Translations under genes and position numbers: made by a program
Shown: one piece after another, positions 1 through 7,647 of the stretch
Layout: the number at the start of each line of letters is the position of its first letter
Numbering within the stretch: the first letter of the stretch is position 1
Notes under the pieces: model-generated
Database searches by the model: none
What the model was told of the DNA's origin: nothing
What the model saw: only the letters and a program-made list of their open reading frames with translations
Source of the DNA: Bradymonas sp963697525
Lineage (GTDB): Bacteria; Myxococcota_A; Bradymonadia; Bradymonadales; Bradymonadaceae
Assembly: GCA_963697525.1 (NCBI GenBank)
Contig: OY969087.1
Location: 3,968,001-4,032,000, forward strand
Length of the DNA: 64,000 nucleotides
Direction: 5' to 3'

Positions 1-359
1 GTGATGTTGGGGTTTTTCTTCGTGTTGAACGCCTCGTACATATTGTCGTCCATGCCGCTCTCGCCGCTCTTGAGCTTGCGCACCGGGATGGTGGCCACCA
101 GGCGAGGGCTGGGGTCTTTGGCGGCCAGCCAGGAGGCGTTGGCCAGCGGCGTTTGCGGGTCGATCTTGGCGGGCAGGTCGATGCTCCCCTTGATGACTTT
201 GCTGGCCACCGACCAGTCGTGCAGGCTGGAGGTGCCGTCGACCTTGACCGTGTTGCCGTTGGGGGCGCTGGTCAGTTGAAGGGCAGCCACCGAGGTGGCG
301 AGGAGCAGGGCGACCAGGGTGGTCAGCGAGGCGAAGACAAGTCGTTTATGGCGTTGCAT
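1..359 (-). CDS. YceI-like periplasmic protein, C-terminus outside window
   Basis: The minus strand from the ATG at 359 reads an uninterrupted 119 codons to the window edge. A cleavable signal peptide (about residues 1-26, hydrophobic core VFASLTTLVALLLATSVA) is followed by a VDGTSSLHDW motif, which matches the opening of YceI-type lipocalin-like domains (usually V-x-G-T-S-x-L-H-D-W). YceI proteins bind isoprenoid or amide lipids in the periplasm and often sit near respiratory genes. Here the gene lies downstream of the porin in the same orientation, with a strong hairpin between them. The family call rests on the N-terminal half only, so the exact subfamily is open. Confidence 0.7.
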   Translation of the reverse strand, partial: MQRHKRLVFASLTTLVALLLATSVAALQLTSAPNGNTVKVDGTSSLHDWSVASKVIKGSIDLPAKIDPQTPLANASWLAAKDPSPRLVATIPVRKLKSGESGMDDNMYEAFNTKKNPNI

Positions 360-408
360 GGCGAAACTCCTGAGTGCTCGAGACACGGCGATAGAACTTG
401 TTAGTCAG

Positions 409-440
409 CCCCCGCCGGCGCCGTTGGGCGCCGGCGGGGG
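409..440 (-). terminator. 14-bp perfect stem-loop between porin and YceI-like gene
   Basis: A 14-bp perfect GC-only stem (409-422 with 427-440) closes a GTTG loop, just downstream of the porin stop codon on the minus strand. No U-tract follows, so it is a weak candidate for an intrinsic terminator. It is more likely an attenuator or an mRNA 3'-end stabiliser between the porin and the YceI-like gene. Confidence 0.45.
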
Positions 441-447
441 GTGGGGA

Positions 448-1836
448 TTAGAACTGGTAGGAGGCTTCGAAGACCGCTCCGTTGAAGGAGGGGTTATGCC
501 AGGCCTCCACGTCGCTCACGTTGCCGTCGGCTTCTTTGAAGTCGGCGTAGCGCTGGTAGACGTACTCACCTTTGAGCAGCAGCCCGTCGATGAGCCAGAA
601 GCCCAGGCCACCTTGCACGCGGTCGACCTTGCCCGAGGAGTCGTGGTCCTTGAGCTTCATGGCCCGCGCTCCGCTGTAGCGCGCGGCGGCATAGAAGTCC
701 TTGTTGAAGTGCCACACCAACTCGGCGGTGTGATACTCCCAGCTCTCTTTGGGGGTGCCGGCGGCGTCGCCGTTGGTGTCACCGTCCTCGGAGTAGCCGG
801 CGTTGCCGTACACTTCCAGCGGTCCCCAGCGACCGGTCAGGTCGAATTGGCCGGCCATCACTTTCTGGCCGTTGGCCAAGAGTACCTGGCCCGGGGAGTG
901 GCCGCCGGCGAACAGCCCGGAGTAGGCGCCACCGGTGCGGTTGCCGGTGAACAGGCGCGACTTGGTGCCCCCGGTGGGGTAGCCGGTGCCGTCACCGGTG
1001 TGGTCAGAGTAGTAGCCCGACAGCGCCAGGCGCAGCGACTCGAGCGGGTAGGCCCACAATTTGGCGTGCGCCGCGTAGCCCTTGCCGTCGTTGAAGCCCG
1101 ACTGGGTGTCGCCGTTGCTCACGCCGAGCAACCAGTTGACGCGGTTCTCGTCGTTGAACACCTCCACGCCGATCTCGGTCGTCTCCGGGTCCACCACCGA
1201 GTTGCCGATCAACGGGTTGTTCTGGGTGCGCGCGTTCGCCGAGCGACGGTAGGTCTGGTCGCCATAGTCGATCTCAAAGGCACCGGCCTTGACGTTGATG
1301 TAGTCGAACAAAAAGTCGGTGGGCGCAAACCCCGCCAGCGGACCGGGCAGGTGGCGCAACAGGATGAAGCCCTCGTGGCCGTAGGTGGTCGTCTCGTGCT
1401 CACGGCTGGCCAAAAACAGGTCGAAATACACCTCGACGTCTTTGTCGTAGGTCGCCAGAAACTCGATGTCACCAAAGGGCGTCTGCAGCCCCGGGGTCAG
1501 CCCGTCGAGCTTGACGTGCTGGGTCTGGTCGGTGCTGTGGTCGGTCACAAAGGCACCGGACTGGTTCAGCGCCTGGAAGCGCGACGCGGTCAGCAAGCCC
1601 ATGTTCAGGGTCAGGTGATCCTTCTTGCCGATCTCGAAGGTCACGTCGTTCTTCTTGCCGATGTCCGGGTACAGCCGGTTGAGCTCGGCGTCGCGCCACA
1701 GTTGGGTCGAATCCTGCTGGTGTTGCTCGACGAACCCGGGGTTGTCCTGCGCGGCGGCCGGCGCGCTCAGCGCCAGGCCCAGCGCCACGACGGCAGGCGA
1801 AACAAGCATTTTGTAGTGATTCGTTTTGCGGGTCAT
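448..1836 (-). CDS. outer-membrane beta-barrel porin
   Basis: The product is 462 residues with a Sec signal peptide ending near APAAAQ. The body is rich in alternating aromatic and polar strands, and the C-terminus is aromatic (EASYQF), the BAM recognition signature of outer-membrane barrels. Length and composition fit porins of the phosphate-selective or carboxylate-channel type, but I cannot assign a substrate. I chose the ATG at 1836 rather than the upstream TTG at 1854 because AAGTGAGG lies at ribosome-binding distance before the ATG. It is transcribed towards the YceI-like gene and away from the small ORF at 2224, with an AT-richer 387-bp promoter region between. Confidence 0.75.
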   Translation of the reverse strand: MTRKTNHYKMLVSPAVVALGLALSAPAAAQDNPGFVEQHQQDSTQLWRDAELNRLYPDIGKKNDVTFEIGKKDHLTLNMGLLTASRFQALNQSGAFVTDHSTDQTQHVKLDGLTPGLQTPFGDIEFLATYDKDVEVYFDLFLASREHETTTYGHEGFILLRHLPGPLAGFAPTDFLFDYINVKAGAFEIDYGDQTYRRSANARTQNNPLIGNSVVDPETTEIGVEVFNDENRVNWLLGVSNGDTQSGFNDGKGYAAHAKLWAYPLESLRLALSGYYSDHTGDGTGYPTGGTKSRLFTGNRTGGAYSGLFAGGHSPGQVLLANGQKVMAGQFDLTGRWGPLEVYGNAGYSEDGDTNGDAAGTPKESWEYHTAELVWHFNKDFYAAARYSGARAMKLKDHDSSGKVDRVQGGLGFWLIDGLLLKGEYVYQRYADFKEADGNVSDVEAWHNPSFNGAVFEASYQF

Positions 1837-2100
1837 GGTGGTCCTCACTTCCAAACAGACTGGGTGGTGCGGTGTTGGTCGCCGCGTTGTCGGTACTCGT
1901 CCTTGGTGGAGCGTTTGCGCTCACGGGTTGTCCTCACTTCAAGGCGCGTACCAACTTCGAGAAATCGGCAAAATTTTCTTTTCGAGCCCGAAAATAACCC
2001 CTCGAACGCCCTATAGTGGTGGATGAAGAAGCACGAAGAGGCGCACGCCTGCTGGAGAAGCGCGCGGTGAGGCGGATAATTTGCGCGGAAGGGTGATTAT

Positions 2101-2115
2101 ACGCAAATTTTGCGT
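2101..2115. promoter_or_regulatory. 15-bp dyad operator candidate between porin and small ORF
   Basis: ACGCAAATTTTGCGT has perfect 7-bp arms around a single T. It lies in the AT-rich divergent intergenic region 1837-2223, about 110 bp before the ATG at 2224 and 265 bp before the porin start. The symmetry suggests a dimeric regulator site. I recognise no named box (it is not an FNR-type TTGAT-N4-ATCAA site). Apart from this dyad I see nothing else in the intergenic region. Confidence 0.4.
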
Positions 2116-2223
2116 TATCGCGTTTGGGAACGTTTATTTTGTGTGGTATGAAAATTTGTTCAGGTATATAAAGGGGGGCGAGCCTTGTGTTCATCCCCAG
2201 GACCGTAAGAGGAGACAGACGCC

Positions 2224-2460
2224 ATGACCATCGAGCCGCATAGCAACGAGACGCAAACCCGCTGGGACCGAGGTGAGTTTCAGGTGATGATCATGTCGCC
2301 GCAGTCCAGCCGCCCGCTGGGGTTTTGCAACGGAGAGAAGGCCGACGAAGCCGAGATTCAGGAGCAGGCGCTGATGGAGGGCGCCGAGGTGGTCATCGAC
2401 AAGAAGGTGCTCAAAACCGGCCGCCAGGTGTGGACCGTGCGGCCGGTGTCATCGTTTTGA
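2224..2460 (+). CDS. small hypothetical protein, 78 aa
   Basis: A 78-residue soluble protein with no signal peptide or membrane segment and no family I recognise. It has a strong ribosome-binding site (AGAGGAG about 9 nt before the ATG) and sits behind the AT-rich promoter region shared with the porin. It is convergent with nosY, whose stop codon is only about 10 bp away, leaving no room for a separate terminator. The sequence mixes acidic and basic residues with a single Cys near residue 38. Function unknown. Confidence 0.6.
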   Translation: MTIEPHSNETQTRWDRGEFQVMIMSPQSSRPLGFCNGEKADEAEIQEQALMEGAEVVIDKKVLKTGRQVWTVRPVSSF

Positions 2461-2470
2461 ATGCGAACAC

Positions 2471-3310
2471 TCATACAAGGTCGCGGCCGCGGAAGTGGCG
2501 CCAGGCGGCGAAGAGTGTGCCGCCGCCGACGATCGTCGGCCAGCCCAGCCCGATGACGGTCAGCCAGGTCGCCCCCAGGCGGTTGACCAGAAAGAAGCCC
2601 ACCGGTCCCAGGATGCTCAGTTGGGGCTCGGCCGAGGCCAGCAACACGAAGCGCGACGACTGCACCGGGTTGAGCACGGCCAGGGCGAAGACCGTCTGGG
2701 GGTTGAGCCGCCACTGCAGCATCATGGCGATGAGGCCGAAGTCGAGCAGGGCGACGCCCGCCGCCCACGCCACCAGCGCGTAGATCAGCGCGCGCGACTG
2801 GTTACCTGCCACCGTCGACAGCAGCAGGCCGATGCCCACAAATGCCACGATCAGCGTGCTGCACGCGCCGATCATGGTCACCAGGTAGTGCCACGGGACC
2901 TGTTGGCCGAGCACCAGGTTGCCGAATAAGCCCACCAGGACGGCCAGCGCGATCAGCGGGCCGATCAGCGCGATCAGCCGGCTGATGGCCACGCCCAGGA
3001 AGTAATCGCGCCGCGACAGCGGCTGGCTCATGAGCAACTCCAGCGTCCCGTCGTCGCGCGCCGAGGGCAGCACCTGGGCGGTCGCCGACAGGGCCAGCAG
3101 CGGCAACAACAAGATGATCGCGTGCGAGAAGTTCAAGAAGACGCGCCCCAGGCCCGTAAACCCGAGCACGCTGGACTCGCGCATGCCTACCAAGACGAAG
3201 ATGCCCATGAGCACGCCGTAGACGACCAGCGTGAAGCTCAGCCAGCGCGAGCGACGCACGCCGGCGAGCTCGAGGCGAATGACGTCTGCGATGCCTGCGA
3301 AGCGTTTCAT
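2471..3310 (-). CDS. nosY: NosY, ABC-2 type permease of the nitrous oxide reductase maturation system
   Basis: The protein is 279 residues with about six hydrophobic segments and an ABC-2 permease layout: an N-terminal membrane helix near residues 25-45, then a cytoplasmic stretch with SARDDGTLELLMSQPLSRRD, typical of NosY and related Cu/Na exporters. It pairs with the NosF ATPase and NosD to supply a sulfur species or copper for the CuZ centre of NosZ. It is the last gene of the nos operon, and its ATG overlaps the NosL stop codon (ATGA), implying translational coupling. Length is usual for the family. Confidence 0.92.
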   Translation of the reverse strand: MKRFAGIADVIRLELAGVRRSRWLSFTLVVYGVLMGIFVLVGMRESSVLGFTGLGRVFLNFSHAIILLLPLLALSATAQVLPSARDDGTLELLMSQPLSRRDYFLGVAISRLIALIGPLIALAVLVGLFGNLVLGQQVPWHYLVTMIGACSTLIVAFVGIGLLLSTVAGNQSRALIYALVAWAAGVALLDFGLIAMMLQWRLNPQTVFALAVLNPVQSSRFVLLASAEPQLSILGPVGFFLVNRLGATWLTVIGLGWPTIVGGGTLFAAWRHFRGRDLV

Positions 3311-3798
3311 CGTCCTTCCTCATGGTTGGATGCGGCCGGTTTCATGTTCATGGCGTGCTTCATCGACGCGTCGTGCTTGTGGGTGGCGACGTAATTCGAC
3401 GCCTCGCCAAAGCTCATCGCCTCGGGGTGGTTGACGGCCTCGACGGCCGCCAGCCCATAGCCCATCGGGGTGGGCTGTTTGACGGGAATGAAGCCCACGT
3501 TGCGTTGGTCGAGCCAGCGGTCTTCGGTGTGATGGTGGAAATAGGTCGCCTTGATGTCGGGCGCGTTAGCCATCACGAAGGCGAATAGACAGCCCGGGTC
3601 ATCGAAATTGTAGATCTTGCCCTGCTTGGTCTGCAGTTGGGCAGCGAAGCCGGGCTCGCCGATATGCATATGGCAGTGGTCGCAGGCGGTCTTGTCCCAC
3701 ACGATGGGCACGACGCCGTCGACCGGGCGCTGGAGCACCCAGGTCATGGCGGCGACCAGGGCGACGAAGATGGTGGCGGTGATGACCAGCTTTTTCAT
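3307..3798 (-). CDS. nosL: NosL, copper chaperone for nitrous oxide reductase
   Basis: The protein has 163 residues. An N-terminal membrane anchor (about residues 4-20) is followed by ACDHCHMHI, with Cys39, Cys42 and Met44 as the Cu(I)-binding site of the family. NosL proteins are often lipoproteins, but here there is no lipobox and an uncleaved anchor is more likely. The C-terminal tail is rich in His and Met (for example HKHDASMKHAMNM), an extra likely copper-binding segment. The gene overlaps nosF at its start and nosY at its end by 4 nt each, so the three are translated together. Confidence 0.92.
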   Translation of the reverse strand: MKKLVITATIFVALVAAMTWVLQRPVDGVVPIVWDKTACDHCHMHIGEPGFAAQLQTKQGKIYNFDDPGCLFAFVMANAPDIKATYFHHHTEDRWLDQRNVGFIPVKQPTPMGYGLAAVEAVNHPEAMSFGEASNYVATHKHDASMKHAMNMKPAASNHEEGR

Positions 3799-4727
3799 TG
3801 GTCGGCTCCATGGATGGCAGGCGCAGAGGTGGCCGCGGCGCGCGGCTCCACCTGCAGCTCGCGAACGTCATTGACGACGATATCGTCGAGGCTCGAGCCC
3901 CAGCGCCCGATCAGGGTCTCGACGGTCGACAGCTTGTCTTTCCAGGGCAAAAACGCCACCCACCGGCCCCCGGCGAGCTCGCGAAAGCCGTGGTCGACGA
4001 GCCAGGACTCCAATTCCGGGGCGACGTCGGTCGCCTCGCGGCTGGCGCGCACCTCGATGGCGGCGCGCCCCATCGTCGAGACGATGTCCTCGACGGGCCC
4101 GTCGGAGACAAGGTGGCCGTCCTCCAGGGCGACGATGCGGTCGATGAGGTGGCGCACCTCCTCGAGGCGGTGGCTGCACAGCACCAGCGTGGTTTGAGGG
4201 TCGAGGTCGGCGCATAACTCGAAGAATTGGCGCCGGGCGTCGGCGTCGAGGCTGGCCGACGGCTCGTCCATCACCAGCAGTCTGGGTTGCGCCGCCAGGG
4301 CCAGGGCGATGAGCAGCTTTTGCTTCATCCCCCCGGACAGGTCGCGAAACGGCTTGTGGGCGTGGGAGGCGGCGTCGAAATCCAGCGCAAGGCAGATGTC
4401 GACGACCTGCTCGGGGGCGACCCCGCGCAGGTGGCTGACGGTGTCGACCAACTGGCCCACGGGCACGGCCACCTGCGGGGCGATCTGGGGCACGTAGGCG
4501 ACGTGCTCGGCGAGGGCCTCGCGCTGGGTAAACGGAGACCACGAGCCCACGCGCACTTCGCCGTCGGCGCGCAGCATGCCCATGAGCACGCGGATGAGCG
4601 TGGACTTTCCCGAGCCGTTGGGGCCGATAAGCGCGACGCGCTCGCCGGGCTCGACCACCAGGTCGATGTCGTCGAGGGCCACGCTGGGGCCGAAGGTCTT
4701 GACCACATGTTGTAATTCGATGCGCAT
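3795..4727 (-). CDS. nosF: NosF, ABC transporter ATPase for NosZ maturation
   Basis: A 310-residue ABC ATPase with Walker A GPNGSGKST at residues 35-43, signature LSGGMKQ near 130-136 and Walker B LLVMDEP near 150-156, followed by an H-loop (CSHRLEE). It powers the NosFY complex, which works with periplasmic NosD on the copper-sulfur centre of NosZ. AGAGG lies 7 nt before the chosen ATG. It sits 38 bp after nosD and overlaps nosL by 4 nt. Confidence 0.93.
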   Translation of the reverse strand: MRIELQHVVKTFGPSVALDDIDLVVEPGERVALIGPNGSGKSTLIRVLMGMLRADGEVRVGSWSPFTQREALAEHVAYVPQIAPQVAVPVGQLVDTVSHLRGVAPEQVVDICLALDFDAASHAHKPFRDLSGGMKQKLLIALALAAQPRLLVMDEPSASLDADARRQFFELCADLDPQTTLVLCSHRLEEVRHLIDRIVALEDGHLVSDGPVEDIVSTMGRAAIEVRASREATDVAPELESWLVDHGFRELAGGRWVAFLPWKDKLSTVETLIGRWGSSLDDIVVNDVRELQVEPRAAATSAPAIHGADQ

Positions 4728-4765
4728 CGCATTGCCTCTTGGAGTTGGGCGTCGGCTAAACCAGG

Positions 4766-6253
4766 TCAGTAGCCCCGTCGCGGTTTGCCCGCTTCGGGAT
4801 GGATGGGCTGCGGTGTCTTCAGGCCGTCGGTGTCCACCAGGTGCAGCACGCCCAGGCGTTTGCGAATGGACGCGAAGCTGTCGACGGCGTTGGACTCGCC
4901 GACCACCTGCATCAGCGGGTGCGCGTCGCTCATCAGCTTGTGCGGCTGATACATCGGCGAGACCCTGGCGGCCGTTTCGATGAGAAACATCGCCGGGGCG
5001 CCCATGAACACCGCCAGCTTGGGGTAGCGGTCGAGCAGCTGGTTGGTGACGGAGCGCGACTCGAAGGGCACGTCGCCCACGCCGTCGTCGTTCAGGTCGT
5101 AGCCAGCGTACTCCCCGTAATAATTGTGGTCCCAGGTGATGTGAGTCGCGTCGCCTTCGCCCTCGATGGACATCATGGTGATGTTGTCCTTGAAGGTGTT
5201 GGCCACCAGCGTATTTCGCACCGGCGGGCTGTGGTAGGTGAAGCCGACGTTGTTGAGCCGAAAGTCGTTGTAGGCGTACAGCACCGTATTGGCCTCATCG
5301 AGCGGGGCAGTGTCGCTGTAGACGCCCACGGCGTTGTGGATGAATTCGTTGCGGGTGATCTCGAGGTTGCCCGACTCCTTGAGCCCCAGGCCCACCCCGG
5401 AGGCGCCGTTGGAGTCGGCGAGCACGTTGGAGTCCAGGCGGATATTGCGGCTGTACATCACGAAGACGCCCACGACGTTGCGCACATAGCGGTTGTGTTG
5501 GACCAGGTTGCGTGAGCTGTACATGAAGTGGGTGCCGTAGCGGCCGTCTTCGACGAGGTTGTTCTCGATGACGTTGTCCGGCGAGTACCACACCACCAGA
5601 TCGCGGCAATGATGCAATCGGTTGCCGCGCACCAGCGAGTGACGTGCCTCCCACAGCCGAATGCTGTCGCCGCGAATGCCCATGGCCGTCTGGCGCCGAC
5701 AACTGATGTCGTTGTCCAGCACTCGAAGGCCATTGGCCTGCTGGACGGTCACGCCGTAGAGCACGTGGCGCATGGTCATATGCTCGACGTGCACATCGTC
5801 GGCCTTGGCCACAAAGACCCCGGCGTCCTGTTTCCGGCGAAGGTCGCCGGTGCCGGAGATGGTAAAGCCACGAAAGGTGACGTGGTCGGCGTGGACCGTG
5901 AAAGCCGAGCCGTGGCCGGGATTGACGATGACGGCGTCCCGGGGGCCGACGAGGCGCACGGAATGCTCGATATGAAACGTGCCCTGGTAGCGGCCGGCCT
6001 GCAGGCACAGCGTGGCGCCGTCGGCCGCATGGTCGATAGCCTTCTGCAGGTCGTCGCCGGGGGCGACCTGATGGCAGGTCGACGGGCCGGGGACGTCGGC
6101 GCGCCTCGCCGCGTCGGGGCCCGCCGACCGCGGCAGGACCGCCGCGGCACTCTGGGCGGTGGTGTCGACCGAGTGCTGGTCGGACAGGCCCAGCCCCAGC
6201 AGGACGGTGGCGACGACGACGGCGCCGAGGGCATATGTGCGTTTTGCGACCAT
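4766..6253 (-). CDS. nosD: NosD, periplasmic beta-helix copper-maturation protein
   Basis: The product is 495 residues. It has a signal peptide or anchor at residues 1-27, then repeated right-handed beta-helix (CASH-type) rungs such as NGLRVLDNDI and RNLVQHNRYVRNVVGVFVM, and the conserved NosD C-terminal region with the NYYGEYAGYDLNDDGVGD motif. NosD works with NosFY to load the catalytic copper-sulfur cluster of NosZ. The ATG at 6253 is preferred over the TTG at 6265 because GGAG lies 7 nt before it. It lies between the nosB-like gene (31 bp) and nosF (38 bp) in one transcript. Confidence 0.93.
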   Translation of the reverse strand: MVAKRTYALGAVVVATVLLGLGLSDQHSVDTTAQSAAAVLPRSAGPDAARRADVPGPSTCHQVAPGDDLQKAIDHAADGATLCLQAGRYQGTFHIEHSVRLVGPRDAVIVNPGHGSAFTVHADHVTFRGFTISGTGDLRRKQDAGVFVAKADDVHVEHMTMRHVLYGVTVQQANGLRVLDNDISCRRQTAMGIRGDSIRLWEARHSLVRGNRLHHCRDLVVWYSPDNVIENNLVEDGRYGTHFMYSSRNLVQHNRYVRNVVGVFVMYSRNIRLDSNVLADSNGASGVGLGLKESGNLEITRNEFIHNAVGVYSDTAPLDEANTVLYAYNDFRLNNVGFTYHSPPVRNTLVANTFKDNITMMSIEGEGDATHITWDHNYYGEYAGYDLNDDGVGDVPFESRSVTNQLLDRYPKLAVFMGAPAMFLIETAARVSPMYQPHKLMSDAHPLMQVVGESNAVDSFASIRKRLGVLHLVDTDGLKTPQPIHPEAGKPRRGY

Positions 6254-6284
6254 GGTGGTCTCCAATAGCGAGCCGAAGAGGGTG

Positions 6285-6980
6285 TTATTCGGCGCCCGCG
6301 GCGTGAGCGCCGTGTTTGGCGATGGCGTCGGTCGACGGCTGAGTCACGGTCGCGTTTGGGCAGACTTTGCCGCAGTAGTCGTGCAGCGGGCAGCGCGCAC
6401 ACACCCGGCGTCGCAGCAACCAGGCGCCCGCCACGGCGGCGACGGCGGTCAGCGCCAGGTAAAAGCCCACCGACGGGGCGGCAAAGGTGCTGAATTGGCC
6501 CACGTGACCCTCGCCCATCAGCGTGGGCGTAAACGGCGGGATATTGATGGGGGCGCGCGGGTCGAGGTGGTTGCCGAAGGTGTACAGCCAGTAGAAGCTA
6601 TCGCCCAGGAATCCCAGCGGGAACAGCACGCCCGGGACCACCGACAGCCACGAGTACTTGCGCCCGGGCACGAGCGTCAGCCCGGCGACGGACACGCCCA
6701 GCAAGCCAACGGCCCACACCGCCTCGTGTCGCTCCCAAATCGCGGCCTGGGTCAGCGAGCGCATCCCGATATAGTGGTTGAGCTCGTTGATCTCGTGGAC
6801 ATCGCCGGTCAGGTGACTCAGGAAAATATTGATCGTCAGCCCGTCGGGATATTGGGGGGCGAGCAGCGTAAACTTCCAGTAGGCAAAGAAATAGGAGGCG
6901 GCGTACAGGCCCACGGCTACCAGCGCCAGACCACCGACCCCCCAACGCTCCAATTTGTCTTTCTTCCTCATGTCCAACAT
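6285..6980 (-). CDS. NosB-like integral membrane protein of the nos operon
   Basis: The protein is 231 residues with about five or six membrane helices (for example near 15-35, 85-105, 115-140 and 175-200) and a C-terminal cytoplasmic-type tail with a cysteine set, VCARCPLHDYCGKVC. Its place between the cytochrome c and nosD matches the integral membrane protein called NosB in clade II nos clusters. The assignment is mainly positional, since I cannot align it. The start at 6980 has GGAG at proper spacing and removes a 19-residue non-conserved extension. The Cys motif could bind a metal or a redox cofactor, which is inference. Confidence 0.65.
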   Translation of the reverse strand: MLDMRKKDKLERWGVGGLALVAVGLYAASYFFAYWKFTLLAPQYPDGLTINIFLSHLTGDVHEINELNHYIGMRSLTQAAIWERHEAVWAVGLLGVSVAGLTLVPGRKYSWLSVVPGVLFPLGFLGDSFYWLYTFGNHLDPRAPINIPPFTPTLMGEGHVGQFSTFAAPSVGFYLALTAVAAVAGAWLLRRRVCARCPLHDYCGKVCPNATVTQPSTDAIAKHGAHAAGAE

Positions 6981-7037
6981 GGCTTTTCTCCAAGTCCAGG
7001 GTGGGGCGCCCGCGAACGGACGCCCCGCGCTCAACAC

Positions 7038-7565
7038 TTACTTCTTGTTTTGGGTGGCGAGGTAAGCCAACAGGGCCTTGGCCTCGTCGGGGGTGACGTT
7101 CAAATTCGACATGGGCGTCAGGTACTTTTGCAACAGTTGTTCGGCCGTCGGGTCCTTCTGGAGCATCTTGTCGGGGTGCATGATCCAGCGCGCCAACCAC
7201 TGCGGTTTTCGCCGTTCGGTCACCCCGGCCAGCGGGGGGCCGACCAATTTGGTGTCCATCTTGTGGCAGCCGCCGCATCCCTTGGAGTCGAACAGCGCCT
7301 TGCCCTTGGCGGCGAGGGTGGCGTCGTGGGGGATGGCGGTGATGCCGCCGTTGTCGATGGAGGTCGGCCCCATAGGGCCAACCTTGCCATCGTCGGGTTT
7401 GTCGGCCGTGGGCGTGGGGCTGTCGTCGGCCGAAGCCGGCGCGCTCGCCGTCGGCTGGCTCTTGCCATCGGCCTTGTTACAGCCGGTCGACGCCAGCGTC
7501 GCGGCGCTGACCACGCCGGCCAGCAGGAGAAGCAGAAATCGGTTCTTGAAAGTCGTCGTATTCAT
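7038..7565 (-). CDS. monoheme cytochrome c lipoprotein of the nos operon
   Basis: The product has 175 residues with a lipoprotein-type signal ending STGC (Cys29), a Ser/Pro/Ala/Thr-rich linker, then one class I cytochrome c domain. The heme motif is CGGCH at residues 97-101, with Met152 in LTPMSN as the likely sixth ligand. It follows nosZ directly and probably donates electrons to the CuA site of NosZ from the quinol-oxidising chain. The ATG at 7565 is chosen because AAGAGGA lies 7 nt upstream; longer in-frame starts run into nosZ. No NosR or NosX is visible, so this small cytochrome may be the main electron donor. Confidence 0.88.
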   Translation of the reverse strand: MNTTTFKNRFLLLLLAGVVSAATLASTGCNKADGKSQPTASAPASADDSPTPTADKPDDGKVGPMGPTSIDNGGITAIPHDATLAAKGKALFDSKGCGGCHKMDTKLVGPPLAGVTERRKPQWLARWIMHPDKMLQKDPTAEQLLQKYLTPMSNLNVTPDEAKALLAYLATQNKK

Positions 7566-7607
7566 CGTCGGTCCTCTTGCAAATACTCCATGGGGACAAG
7601 CGCAACG

Positions 7608-7636
7608 GCGAAGGCCGGCCTCACGCCGGCCTTCGC
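7608..7636 (-). other. 12-bp perfect hairpin between nosZ and cytochrome c
   Basis: A perfect 12-bp stem (7608-7619 with 7625-7636) lies in the 82-bp gap between the nosZ stop and the cytochrome c start. No U-tract follows. It probably protects the nosZ message 3' end or attenuates read-through so that nosZ is made in excess over the downstream genes. Confidence 0.5.
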
Positions 7637-7647
7637 CCAGTGTTGGC

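Noticed and set aside
295..2016. Long plus-strand open frames over the porin
   Set aside because: They are high-GC shadow frames of the minus-strand porin, which has a signal peptide and a clear barrel end.
2461..2500. Terminator between nosY and the small ORF
   Set aside because: The GC palindrome CGCGGCCGCG is within the nosY coding end and has no U-tract.
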